A stretch of 5,820 nt of DNA, taken from the NCBI RefSeq assembly GCF_014205845.1, contig NZ_JACHCR010000050.1, forward strand, positions 1 to 5,820, written 5' to 3'. The DNA comes from Mucilaginibacter cryoferens. GTDB lineage: Bacteria; Bacteroidota; Bacteroidia; Sphingobacteriales; Sphingobacteriaceae. Positions within the stretch are counted from its first letter, which is position 1, and the number at the start of each line of letters is the position of its first letter. Of the stretch, positions 1 through 5,205 are shown one piece after another. The notes under the pieces are model-generated. The model saw only the letters and a program-made list of their open reading frames with translations. It did no database searches and had not been told where the DNA came from. The position numbers and the translations under genes are program-made.

Positions 1-13
1 CTCAACTTCTTTC

Positions 14-25
14 GTTATCGCTAAC
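14..25 (-). other. Small leader hairpin with GNRA-type loop
   Basis: On the minus strand, about 15 bases downstream of the predicted P3 start, GTTA-GCGA-TAAC forms a 4-bp stem closed by a GCGA tetraloop (GNRA class). It is short and could be chance. If P3 drives an rRNA precursor, this would be part of its leader. Confidence 0.25.
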
Positions 26-44
26 ACCCTTCCGTTTGGGTCTG

Positions 45-74
45 CAAAGGTAGAAACCTTTTCCTTATTTCCAA
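45..74 (-). promoter_or_regulatory. Leftward promoter P3 (Bacteroidota type, with A-tract)
   Basis: An exact TAnnTTTG octamer (TACCTTTG, 52-45) on the minus strand has TTG at 74-72 and a 19-base spacer. An almost uninterrupted A-tract (minus strand, about 79-96) abuts the -33 box in the position of an UP element. Transcription would start near 38-41 and leave the window to the left. This is the best promoter in the window. Strong Bacteroidota promoters of this look often precede rRNA or tRNA operons, but the target here is outside the window. Confidence 0.6.
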
Positions 75-147
75 AACTTATTTTTTTTATTTTTTGGAGC
101 CCTTAATCGATCATTTTCACTTAATCTTCCTCTTCGATTGCGGGTTG

Positions 148-178
148 CAAAAGTGCGAATTTTATTTTGATTTGACAA
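148..178 (-). promoter_or_regulatory. Leftward promoter P2 (Bacteroidota type)
   Basis: The minus strand has CACTTTTG (155-148), one mismatch from TAnnTTTG, with TTG at 178-176 and a 20-base spacer. A minus-strand A-tract at 203-213 lies upstream like an UP element. The initial transcript, TTTGCAACCC followed by a purine-rich stretch, resembles that of P3, which supports these being related promoters. Confidence 0.45.
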
Positions 179-256
179 GTGATGGTTTCACTATTTTCAA
201 TCTTTTTTTTATTCGCTAAGCTTTCAAAAAACAACACCCTTTTTCTGGAGCGGCCA

Positions 257-288
257 CAAATGTACACAGAAAAGCGATTACACACCAA
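257..288 (-). promoter_or_regulatory. Leftward promoter P1 (Bacteroidota type)
   Basis: On the minus strand an exact TAnnTTTG octamer (TACATTTG, 264-257) is preceded by TTG (288-286) with 21 bases between them. This fits the Bacteroidota primary-sigma consensus of TTG at -33 and TAnnTTTG at -7. Transcription would start near 250 and run left through P2 and P3. The downstream sequence shares the word GGGTGTT with the sequence after P3. Confidence 0.5.
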
Positions 289-393
289 GAGAAATTTGCA
301 AATAATTAAAACAATTTTGCAACTATCTGTAAATTAAACACCATTTCAACTTACCAACCTAATAATACCTTATAAACAATAGCATATATTGAA

Positions 394-409
394 TTTGTAT
401 ATTTACAAA
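394..409. repeat. Perfect inverted repeat just before methyltransferase start
   Basis: TTTGTA (394-399) and TACAAA (404-409) are exact reverse complements around a 4-base centre and end 4 bases before the ATG at 414. It could be an operator or a small hairpin masking the start, but in AT-rich DNA a 6-bp dyad is also expected by chance. Confidence 0.3.
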
Positions 410-413
410 GTAT

Positions 414-1799
414 ATGAATGATCACCGGTTCCCTCATAATTTTCTGCAATCGTTAAGCGCGGAAAATGGCTTTAACGAAGAAAAATTTATCAATGCACAT
501 CAAATTACTGATGCGCCTACCTCTATAAGGCTAAATCCGTTTAAGCCGTCGGTAGCAAAAACAGATGAGCAGGTACCCTGGTGTGCCAATGGCTTTTATT
601 TAAATAGCCGCCCATCGTTTACTTTCGACCCGCTTTTTCATGCAGGGTGTTATTATGTACAGGAGGCATCCTCCATGTTTATCGACCATATATTTAAAAA
701 TATCCGCCCCAATATAGATGATGCGGTAAAAGTGCTCGACCTTTGCGCTGCCCCAGGAGGCAAAAGCACCTTGCTTAACTCGGCTATTAATGCCAACGAT
801 CTGTTAGTGGCTAACGAGATCATCAAAACCCGGGTACCTGTATTAACAGATAACCTTAGCCGCTGGGGGCAGGGAAATGTTATTGTGAGTAATAATGATC
901 CGAAAGATATTGGCAGGTTGAAAAGCTTTTTTGATATTATACTGGTTGACGCCCCCTGCTCCGGCTCGGGTATGTTCCGCAAAGATCCGCAGGCGATGAA
1001 TGAATGGTCGGAAGCCAATGTGGAGCTTTGCCACCAACGGCAGGAACGCATACTGGCCGATATATTGCCGGCCTTAAAAGAGGATGGATACCTTATATAT
1101 AGTACCTGCTCTTATTCGCACCAGGAAAACGAAGATATTCTGGATTGGCTTTGCCAGGAATTTGACCTCGAAAGCATCCGTATACCTATATATAAGGAAT
1201 GGGGTATTGTAGAAACACAATCTACCAGTCAAAAAGCATGGGGTTATCGTTTCTACCCGGGACAGGTTAAGGGCGAAGGGCTATTTGCCTCCTGCCTTAA
1301 AAAGAGAACCAGCACCGGCGAGCTGGGTACCTTTAAAAATAACATGCAGCAAAAAATAAGCAGCAAGGAAATTGACCAGGTAAAAGCATACATCAACAAT
1401 CCGGATGATTTTTATTATTTTAAGGTAAATGAAGATTGGCTGGCTATCAATCGGGCACACAAAGAAGACCTGAACATTTTACAACGGCACCTCTATCTGA
1501 AAAAATCGGGGGTACGTGTTGGGAAACTGATGGGTAAAGATCTGATTCCAGACCATGAACTGGCCTTAAGCACCATCCTTAATAAGGATGCCGTTTTACA
1601 AACCGAATTAACCTACGATCAGGCCATCCAATACCTGCGCCGGGATAATATCGACCTAAACCCAGCAGAAAAAGGCTGGAGCCTGATGAATTTTAAAGGA
1701 CAACCTTTAGGATGGGCTAAGTTATTGCCAAACCGAATCAATAATTACTATCCTAAAGAAATCAGGATATTTTCGAGCCCGAGCCCCCAGGCCCCCTAA
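414..1799 (+). CDS. RsmF-like rRNA (cytosine-5-)-methyltransferase
   Basis: This is a 461-residue enzyme of the NOL1/NOP2/Sun (RsmB/RsmF) family. The family transfers methyl from S-adenosylmethionine to C5 of cytosine in RNA. The N-terminal part carries the substrate-side SIRLNP motif (37-42). The SAM domain follows with motif I VLDLCAAPGGKST (107-119) and motif IV DAPCSGSGMFRKDP (179-192, Cys182). Motif VI is YSTCSYS (229-235), with Cys232 the expected nucleophile and Cys182 the release cysteine. The C-terminal PUA-like RsmF domain is recognisable from the GWSL, PLGWAK and RINNYYPKEIRI blocks (about 395-452), which set it apart from RsmB. In E. coli RsmF modifies 16S C1407, but the same target is only inferred here. 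Start: the ATG at 414 gives the usual short N-terminus before the conserved region, and no Shine-Dalgarno is seen. The last 9 residues lie past the normal family end and are encoded by a GC-rich repeat/terminator. Confidence 0.93.
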   Translation: MNDHRFPHNFLQSLSAENGFNEEKFINAHQITDAPTSIRLNPFKPSVAKTDEQVPWCANGFYLNSRPSFTFDPLFHAGCYYVQEASSMFIDHIFKNIRPNIDDAVKVLDLCAAPGGKSTLLNSAINANDLLVANEIIKTRVPVLTDNLSRWGQGNVIVSNNDPKDIGRLKSFFDIILVDAPCSGSGMFRKDPQAMNEWSEANVELCHQRQERILADILPALKEDGYLIYSTCSYSHQENEDILDWLCQEFDLESIRIPIYKEWGIVETQSTSQKAWGYRFYPGQVKGEGLFASCLKKRTSTGELGTFKNNMQQKISSKEIDQVKAYINNPDDFYYFKVNEDWLAINRAHKEDLNILQRHLYLKKSGVRVGKLMGKDLIPDHELALSTILNKDAVLQTELTYDQAIQYLRRDNIDLNPAEKGWSLMNFKGQPLGWAKLLPNRINNYYPKEIRIFSSPSPQAP

Positions 1800-1813
1800 A
1801 GGGGGAGTTTTTT
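1792..1813 (+). terminator. Intrinsic terminator containing the methyltransferase stop codon
   Basis: CCCCC (1792-1796), loop TAAA (1797-1800) and GGGGG (1801-1805) are followed two bases later by six T (1808-1813). This is a rho-independent terminator layout for the + strand gene. The TAA stop (1797-1799) is inside the loop, so the 5' arm of the stem encodes the last amino acids. It belongs to the same C-rich/AAA/G-rich element family as 4336-4375 and 5151-5179. Confidence 0.7.
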
Positions 1814-1870
1814 GAATAGCATGATGGTTAATGATCGTCAACTCAAAAAACAAATACAGGAAGCAAACCG

Positions 1871-1901
1871 AAAAGTTCTCTTTCAGGAATTGGGGACTTT
1901 T
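1871..1901 (-). terminator. Possible terminator of the FAD/DinB/CoA-binding operon
   Basis: On the minus strand AAAAGT (1901-1896) pairs with ACTTTT (1876-1871), with partial extension inside, starting at the stop codon of the last gene of the operon. The inner sequence CCTGAAAG followed by CTTTT matches the hairpin element at 4336-4375, so this may be a decayed copy in leftward orientation. The stem is AU-rich with C/A mismatches on the minus strand and only four T at its end, so it is weak. The + strand version pairs better through G-U wobbles. The rest of 1806-1899 shows nothing recognisable. Confidence 0.35.
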
Positions 1902-2265
1902 AATACTGCCCTATACTCAACAGCACCAGCGTACAGGCATACTCCGTTTCAATCCCTTTTTCTTCGGCCATACGCCTGAGTTCAGCATTTTCGGTGCCGG
2001 GATTAAAGATGATCCGTTTGGGATGGGTATTTAATATATAGTTGTACAGCGGTGGTTGATTTTGCGGGCCTATATATAAGGTAACCGTATCTATATCGTT
2101 ATGGATGATTTCGGCCTTCTCTATGGCCACACCTGCCACCTCCCCGGTTTTGATGCCTACATTAACTATAGTATGCCCCCGGCCTACCAATCTATTGGCG
2201 GCCAGATTAGCATACCTGCTTGTATCTGGTGTAGCGCCTAATATGAGTGTTTTTTTATCAGCCAT
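1900..2265 (-). CDS. CoA-binding-fold protein (CoA_binding_2 type)
   Basis: This 121-residue protein is a single Rossmann-like CoA-binding domain, the small stand-alone relative of the nucleotide-binding domain of succinyl-CoA synthetase alpha subunits. The start TLILGATPDTSRYAN (6-20) is the phosphate-binding strand-loop-helix. It continues with RGHTIVNVG (29-37), the core strand VTLYIGP (61-67), IIFNPGTEN (85-93) and the closing GIETEYACTLVLLSIGQY (104-121), all typical of the Bacteroidota version. Length matches the family and it looks complete. The ligand and physiological role of these small proteins are not established, and no catalytic residue is apparent. It is the last gene of a leftward operon. 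Its ATG overlaps the end of the DinB-fold gene by 8 bases, so translation is probably coupled. Confidence 0.85.
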   Translation of the reverse strand: MADKKTLILGATPDTSRYANLAANRLVGRGHTIVNVGIKTGEVAGVAIEKAEIIHNDIDTVTLYIGPQNQPPLYNYILNTHPKRIIFNPGTENAELRRMAEEKGIETEYACTLVLLSIGQY

Positions 2266-2743
2266 TGATAATCCTGTTTAATAAAGCGATCTGCCCCGAG
2301 TGATACACATGGTGCTCAATGAGTCCGTTAACCAATTCCTCATAGTTAACACCTGTGCCCAGTTGCCGGTTGCGCTCGTCTATTGTAGCCTCATTCCATT
2401 GTTCTTGCGGGAAGTTTTGGATAACGCCTACCAAATTTACGTTCACCAGTTTTAAATCATCAACATAGTTTTGCCATTTTTGTTCGTCGGGAGCCCCGGT
2501 TTCGGGCCAGTCGCCGCTTGTGGGTATGCCCGATGGCAACCCGTTCATCCTGTCCATCACTTCTTCTGTCCAGGCAATCATATGTAAAACAATTTCGGCA
2601 ATGTTATGGACAGATCCGGGCACTTTTTCATAGGCTGCCTCAAAGCTGATGCTTTCTACTATCTCATAAACCGGAGAACCATACCAGGCATCGCCCGATA
2701 AGATTGTTTGTAATTGGGTACTTAATTTTTCGGAAATACTCAT
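2258..2743 (-). CDS. DinB-family four-helix protein, putative metal-dependent
   Basis: This 161-residue protein has the DinB/YfiT four-helix-bundle pattern. An N-terminal amphipathic stretch is followed by the VHNIAEIVLHMIAW region (45-58) with His54. The C-terminal GLIEHHVYHSGQIALLNR (140-157) supplies His144 and His148. The three histidines fit the metal-binding triad of the family. The family includes thiol S-transferases that use bacillithiol or mycothiol, and also many proteins of unknown function, so the substrate cannot be read here. It is cytosolic with no signal peptide. The ATG overlaps the TGA of the upstream FAD gene as ATGA (2743-2740), and its own end overlaps the next ATG by 8 bases, so it is translated as the middle cistron of a three-gene operon. 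Confidence 0.85.
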   Translation of the reverse strand: MSISEKLSTQLQTILSGDAWYGSPVYEIVESISFEAAYEKVPGSVHNIAEIVLHMIAWTEEVMDRMNGLPSGIPTSGDWPETGAPDEQKWQNYVDDLKLVNVNLVGVIQNFPQEQWNEATIDERNRQLGTGVNYEELVNGLIEHHVYHSGQIALLNRIING

Positions 2744-4290
2744 TTTAATATTTTTAAAGTTGCCAGTGCGCAGTTAATACCATCTATAGCTGCAGAGATA
2801 ATACCACCGGCATACCCCGCACCCTCTCCGCAAGGGAATAATCCTTTAACCTGCGGATGCTGCAAGGTTTCTTTATCCCGGGGAATTTTTACCGGTGATG
2901 AAGTGCGCGACTCCACCCCCACCAAAATCGCTTCGTTAGTATAATAGCCTTTCATTTTTTTGCCGAAAGCAGGCAATGCTTTTTGCAGGCGTTTATGTAT
3001 CCAATTGGGTAATACTTCCTTCAACTCGATGCTTTTGGTACCTGGCAGATACGAGTTTACGGGCAGATCATTTGACAAACGGCCTTCTACGAAATCAACC
3101 ATCCGCTGGCCTGGGGCTACCAGGTTACCTCCACCTGCTTTAAAAGCAGCACGCTCTACTTCGTGCTGAAAATTCAGCATCTTGAAAGGATCGCCATCGT
3201 CGCCGGTAACATCTTCCATATTGACCTGCACAACAGTGCCCGAGTTAGCGAAAGGATTATTCCGTTTAGACGGGCTCCAGCCATTAACCACAATTTCGTT
3301 TGCTTCGGTGGCACAGGGAGCAATAATGCCCCCGGGGCACATGCAAAACGAGAATACTCCCCGGTCTTCTACCTGCTCTACCAGGTTATAGTAAGATGGC
3401 GGCAAATCCGGACCACGATATTCGCAATGATATTGAGCCCGGTCAATTATTTCCTGCGGATGCTCAATCCTTACGCCTAAGGCAAAAGGTTTGGCTTCTA
3501 TTAATATATTTTGATGATGCAGCATTTCGAAAACATCCCGCGCCGAATGGCCGGTAGCCAGGATCACAGCATCGGCGGTCATTTTTTCGCCATTGGCCAG
3601 CTTTACACCTTTTATTTTGCCAAACTCTACCAGTAAGGCAGTCACTTTTGCATCAAATATAAATTCGCCACCGGCGTTCAATATCGTTTCGCGCATGGCG
3701 GTGATGATCTGCGGGAGTTTATTGGTACCAATGTGCGGGCGGGCATCTATCAATATATCCTCATCTGCACCATGAGCAACAAATGCTTTAAGCACCTGGT
3801 TTACATCCCCCCGCTTGGTTGAACGGGTATACAGCTTACCATCAGAGTAAGTGCCTGCTCCACCCTCGCCAAAGCAGTAGTTTGATTCGGGGTTTACCAG
3901 GCCTTGTTTGTTGATATTGGCCAAATCGCGGCGGCGTTGTTTAACATCTTTGCCACGTTCCAATATCACCGGCTTTAACCCTGATTCGATACATTGCAAA
4001 GCGGCAAAAATACCTGCCGGACCAGCACCTACTATAATAACCGGGCGACCAAATTGCACATTGGGATAATTAACCGTAAAGGTTTCGGGCAGGTAAAGCT
4101 GATCGATAAATATCTGCACCATCATGCGGTAAACTACTTTACGGCCACGGGCATCTATAGATCTTTTTAAAACTTTTACTGCAGATAATTGTGTGGGCTG
4201 CATATTTAAAGCTGCCGCTGCAAGGCGTTTAATTACCGCTTCGTCTTCGTGTTGCCCGGGAGGGCATACTATTTCAATTTCCTTTGTCAT
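2740..4290 (-). CDS. FAD-dependent dehydrogenase/oxidoreductase (COG2509 type)
   Basis: This is a 516-residue flavoprotein of the uncharacterised FAD-dependent dehydrogenase family (COG2509-like). An N-terminal domain of about 80 residues precedes the FAD dinucleotide-binding fold VIIVGAGPAG (84-93), with Glu111 at the end of the second strand for the ribose. Further family blocks are FGEGGAGTYSDGKL (140-153), the ATGHSARDVF segment (245-254) and CMCPGG (316-321). The C-terminal blocks are VGVESRTSSPVKIPRD (457-472) and GLFPCGEGAGYAGGI (483-497). No membrane segment or signal is seen, so it should be cytosolic. Substrate and electron partner are unknown. Start: the ATG at 4290 is preferred over an in-frame TTG at 4326. 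That TTG lies inside the promoter -7 octamer and would not be in the transcript. It is the first gene of the operon and ends in an ATGA overlap with the DinB-fold gene. Confidence 0.9.
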   Translation of the reverse strand: MTKEIEIVCPPGQHEDEAVIKRLAAAALNMQPTQLSAVKVLKRSIDARGRKVVYRMMVQIFIDQLYLPETFTVNYPNVQFGRPVIIVGAGPAGIFAALQCIESGLKPVILERGKDVKQRRRDLANINKQGLVNPESNYCFGEGGAGTYSDGKLYTRSTKRGDVNQVLKAFVAHGADEDILIDARPHIGTNKLPQIITAMRETILNAGGEFIFDAKVTALLVEFGKIKGVKLANGEKMTADAVILATGHSARDVFEMLHHQNILIEAKPFALGVRIEHPQEIIDRAQYHCEYRGPDLPPSYYNLVEQVEDRGVFSFCMCPGGIIAPCATEANEIVVNGWSPSKRNNPFANSGTVVQVNMEDVTGDDGDPFKMLNFQHEVERAAFKAGGGNLVAPGQRMVDFVEGRLSNDLPVNSYLPGTKSIELKEVLPNWIHKRLQKALPAFGKKMKGYYTNEAILVGVESRTSSPVKIPRDKETLQHPQVKGLFPCGEGAGYAGGIISAAIDGINCALATLKILK

Positions 4291-4298
4291 AATAATTG

Positions 4299-4315
4299 CC
4301 GGGTTTTTATCCCGG
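4299..4315 (-). promoter_or_regulatory. 5' leader hairpin of the FAD operon
   Basis: On the minus strand CCGGG (4315-4311) and CCCGG (4303-4299) form a 5-bp GC stem around a 7-base A-rich loop. It lies between the predicted transcription start (about 4315-4320) and the ATG at 4290, so it would cap the very 5' end of the mRNA. It could stabilise the transcript or modulate initiation. The role is inferred from position only. Confidence 0.4.
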
Positions 4316-4323
4316 ATCAAGAG

Positions 4324-4331
4324 CAAAGGTA
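4324..4331 (-). promoter_or_regulatory. -7 promoter box of the FAD operon
   Basis: TACCTTTG on the minus strand (4331-4324) is an exact TAnnTTTG octamer and predicts a start about 25-30 bases before the ATG at 4290. No TTG is present at the -33 spacing of 19-21 bases. That position is occupied by the C-rich arm of a dispersed hairpin element. The promoter may be weak or need an activator. Confidence 0.55.
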
Positions 4332-4335
4332 AGAA

Positions 4336-4375
4336 GCCCCCTCTAAATCTCCCCCTGAAAGGGGAGACTTTTTAA
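4336..4375 (+). repeat. Dispersed GC-rich terminator-like hairpin element (orphan copy)
   Basis: TCTCCCC (4348-4354) pairs perfectly with GGGGAGA (4361-4367) around a 6-base loop, then C and five T. It is preceded by a second C-rich block (4337-4341) and a TCTAAATCT spacer. The architecture of C-block, C-rich arm, AAA loop, G-rich arm and T-run is shared with the hairpins at 1792-1813 and 5151-5179. It points rightward, but no rightward gene ends nearby: the nearest is more than 2.5 kb to the left. A terminator role is therefore not obvious. The rest of the divergent region up to the sigma gene (4376-4535) shows only weak dyads. Confidence 0.6.
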
Positions 4376-4535
4376 AAATACTTTAAAGCGACAGCATAAC
4401 TTTAACGAATATCTATCCTTCGTTCTCCTTCAGAGCTTGGACTTTTTGTCCGCATGTGCGTATCAACCGTCCGCTAACGAACAGTTTCAAAATAGTGATA
4501 TTTTATAAATTACTAATAATCAATAAATTACAAAA

Positions 4536-4552
4536 TGGCACTTGTATTGGCA
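4536..4552 (+). promoter_or_regulatory. Possible -24/-12 (sigma-54-type) promoter of the sigma gene
   Basis: TGGCAC (4536-4541), five bases, then TTGGCA (4547-4552) closely follows the sigma-54 pattern TGGCACG-N4-TTGCA. The 12-base distance from the first G of the -24 GG to the G of the -12 element is correct. The -12 dinucleotide is GG rather than GC, a mismatch at a conserved position. The predicted start, near 4561-4562, leaves a leader of about 20 bases before the ATG at 4581. Alternatively it is a TGGCA direct repeat with a 12-base period bound by a regulator. No TTG/TAnnTTTG promoter of comparable quality is seen here. Confidence 0.35.
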
Positions 4553-4580
4553 TAGGCTTCACAAATAAATACACAATACA

Positions 4581-5147
4581 ATGACTACCGCCGACGACCG
4601 TTTACAGACAATTTGGGAAGGGTGCTTACGCAACGAACGTAAATGCCAGGAACAATTTTATAAATTATTAGCGCCACGTATGCTTGCTGTTTGTATGCGC
4701 TACGCAACAGATAAAGATGAGGCCCAGGATATTTTACAGGAGGGTTTTATTAAGATATTCAGAAATATGAAAAATTACCGTGGTGATGGCAGCCTTGAAG
4801 GTTGGGTTCGCCGCATTATGGTACACTCTGCTATATCACGTTACCGCAAATTAAAGCCAATTGTTTTGGTAGAGGACTTTGCCACCGATACTGAAATGCC
4901 TATCAGCAAAAGTTATAATGATAATGGCCTTGAAGCCAAAGATCTGATGAAACTGATACAAAAGCTGCCAAAAACTTACCGCTCGGTATTTAATATGTAT
5001 GCTATTGAAGGCTACTCGCACCAGGAAATTGGCACATCATTGGGTATGAGCGAATTGCTATCGCGCACAACTTTACACCGCGCACGCACTGCCCTTAAAG
5101 AAATGATTGGTAAATTAACCATGCGCGAGGAGCATTGTTTGGCGTAA
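4581..5147 (+). CDS. Sigma-70 family (ECF-like) RNA polymerase sigma factor
   Basis: This is a 188-residue two-domain sigma factor, which directs RNA polymerase to a specific promoter set. Region 2 spans about 24-91 (QEQFYKLLAPRM, then the DEAQDILQEGFIKIF core helix at 46-60 and GWVRRIMVHSAISRYRK at 74-90). Region 4 spans about 120-178 (LPKTYRSVFNMYAIEGYSHQEIG, then SRTTLHRARTALKEMI). Regions 1.1 and 3 are absent, as in group 4 sigma factors, and the length is normal. The turn before the recognition helix reads SELLSR where SEGTSR is usual in the family. There is no adjacent anti-sigma gene: the next gene is convergent, so its control is not through an obvious co-transcribed partner. The start at 4581 follows a short A-rich leader, and the family-typical N-terminus begins at once. 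The regulon is unknown. Confidence 0.92.
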   Translation: MTTADDRLQTIWEGCLRNERKCQEQFYKLLAPRMLAVCMRYATDKDEAQDILQEGFIKIFRNMKNYRGDGSLEGWVRRIMVHSAISRYRKLKPIVLVEDFATDTEMPISKSYNDNGLEAKDLMKLIQKLPKTYRSVFNMYAIEGYSHQEIGTSLGMSELLSRTTLHRARTALKEMIGKLTMREEHCLA

Positions 5148-5150
5148 AGG

Positions 5151-5179
5151 CCTCACCCTGCCCTCTCCAAAGGAGCGGG
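5151..5179 (+). terminator. Hairpin after the sigma gene, probable terminator element
   Basis: CCC-T-CTCC (5161-5168), an AAA loop and GGAG-C-GGG (5172-5179) form a stem of seven GC-rich pairs with one T/C mismatch. It is preceded by another C-rich block (5151-5159). It lies 13 bases after the sigma factor stop in the short convergent gap. It belongs to the same element family as the other C-rich/AAA/G-rich hairpins. No T-run follows, so termination may be inefficient or rely on structure. Confidence 0.45.
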
Positions 5180-5205
5180 TTGTGATTAGCTGGGTGGTAA
5201 ATCTG

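Larger units (their letters stand above)
1..413. other. Gene-free region with leftward promoter array
   Basis: No convincing protein-coding gene lies here. The stretch is AT-rich with long T-runs on the + strand near 81-95, 203-213 and 238-244, which are A-tracts for leftward transcription. It contains three spaced TTG/TAnnTTTG-type promoter pairs facing left, listed separately. It also separates those promoters from the divergent methyltransferase gene at 414. No equally good rightward promoter was found for that gene. A tandem promoter cluster with A-tracts and no nearby leftward coding frame suggests the upstream region of a stable RNA operon. The rRNA assignment is inferred, since no rRNA sequence is inside the window. 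Confidence 0.6.

Noticed and set aside
260..337. Rightward 25-codon small ORF in the left intergenic region
   Set aside because: It is short, has no ribosome-binding or promoter signal, and begins within the P1 -7 box.
386..413. Rightward promoter for the methyltransferase gene (TGAATTTG or TATATTTA as -7 box)
   Set aside because: Each has a mismatch in the octamer and neither has a TTG at the required -33 spacing.
653..1051. Minus-strand open frame of 132 codons inside the methyltransferase gene
   Set aside because: It lies wholly within a well-supported gene on the other strand and its peptide shows no recognisable domain.
1831..2034. Rightward open frame of 67 codons overlapping the CoA-binding gene
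   Set aside because: Most of it is antisense to a clearly recognised gene and the peptide resembles no family. It lacks a promoter.
4291..4326. N-terminal extension of the FAD dehydrogenase starting at TTG 4326
   Set aside because: The TTG is part of the -7 octamer TACCTTTG, so it would be upstream of the transcript start. The ATG at 4290 begins the family-like N-terminus.
4439..4451. GGAC-TTTTT-GTCC dyad in the divergent region
   Set aside because: It is a 4-bp stem with no T-tail and no relation to a gene end. It is expected by chance.
4419..4481. TTCGTT and AACGAA as arms of a long inverted repeat
   Set aside because: Six-base arms about 50 bases apart with no other pairing between them are not significant.
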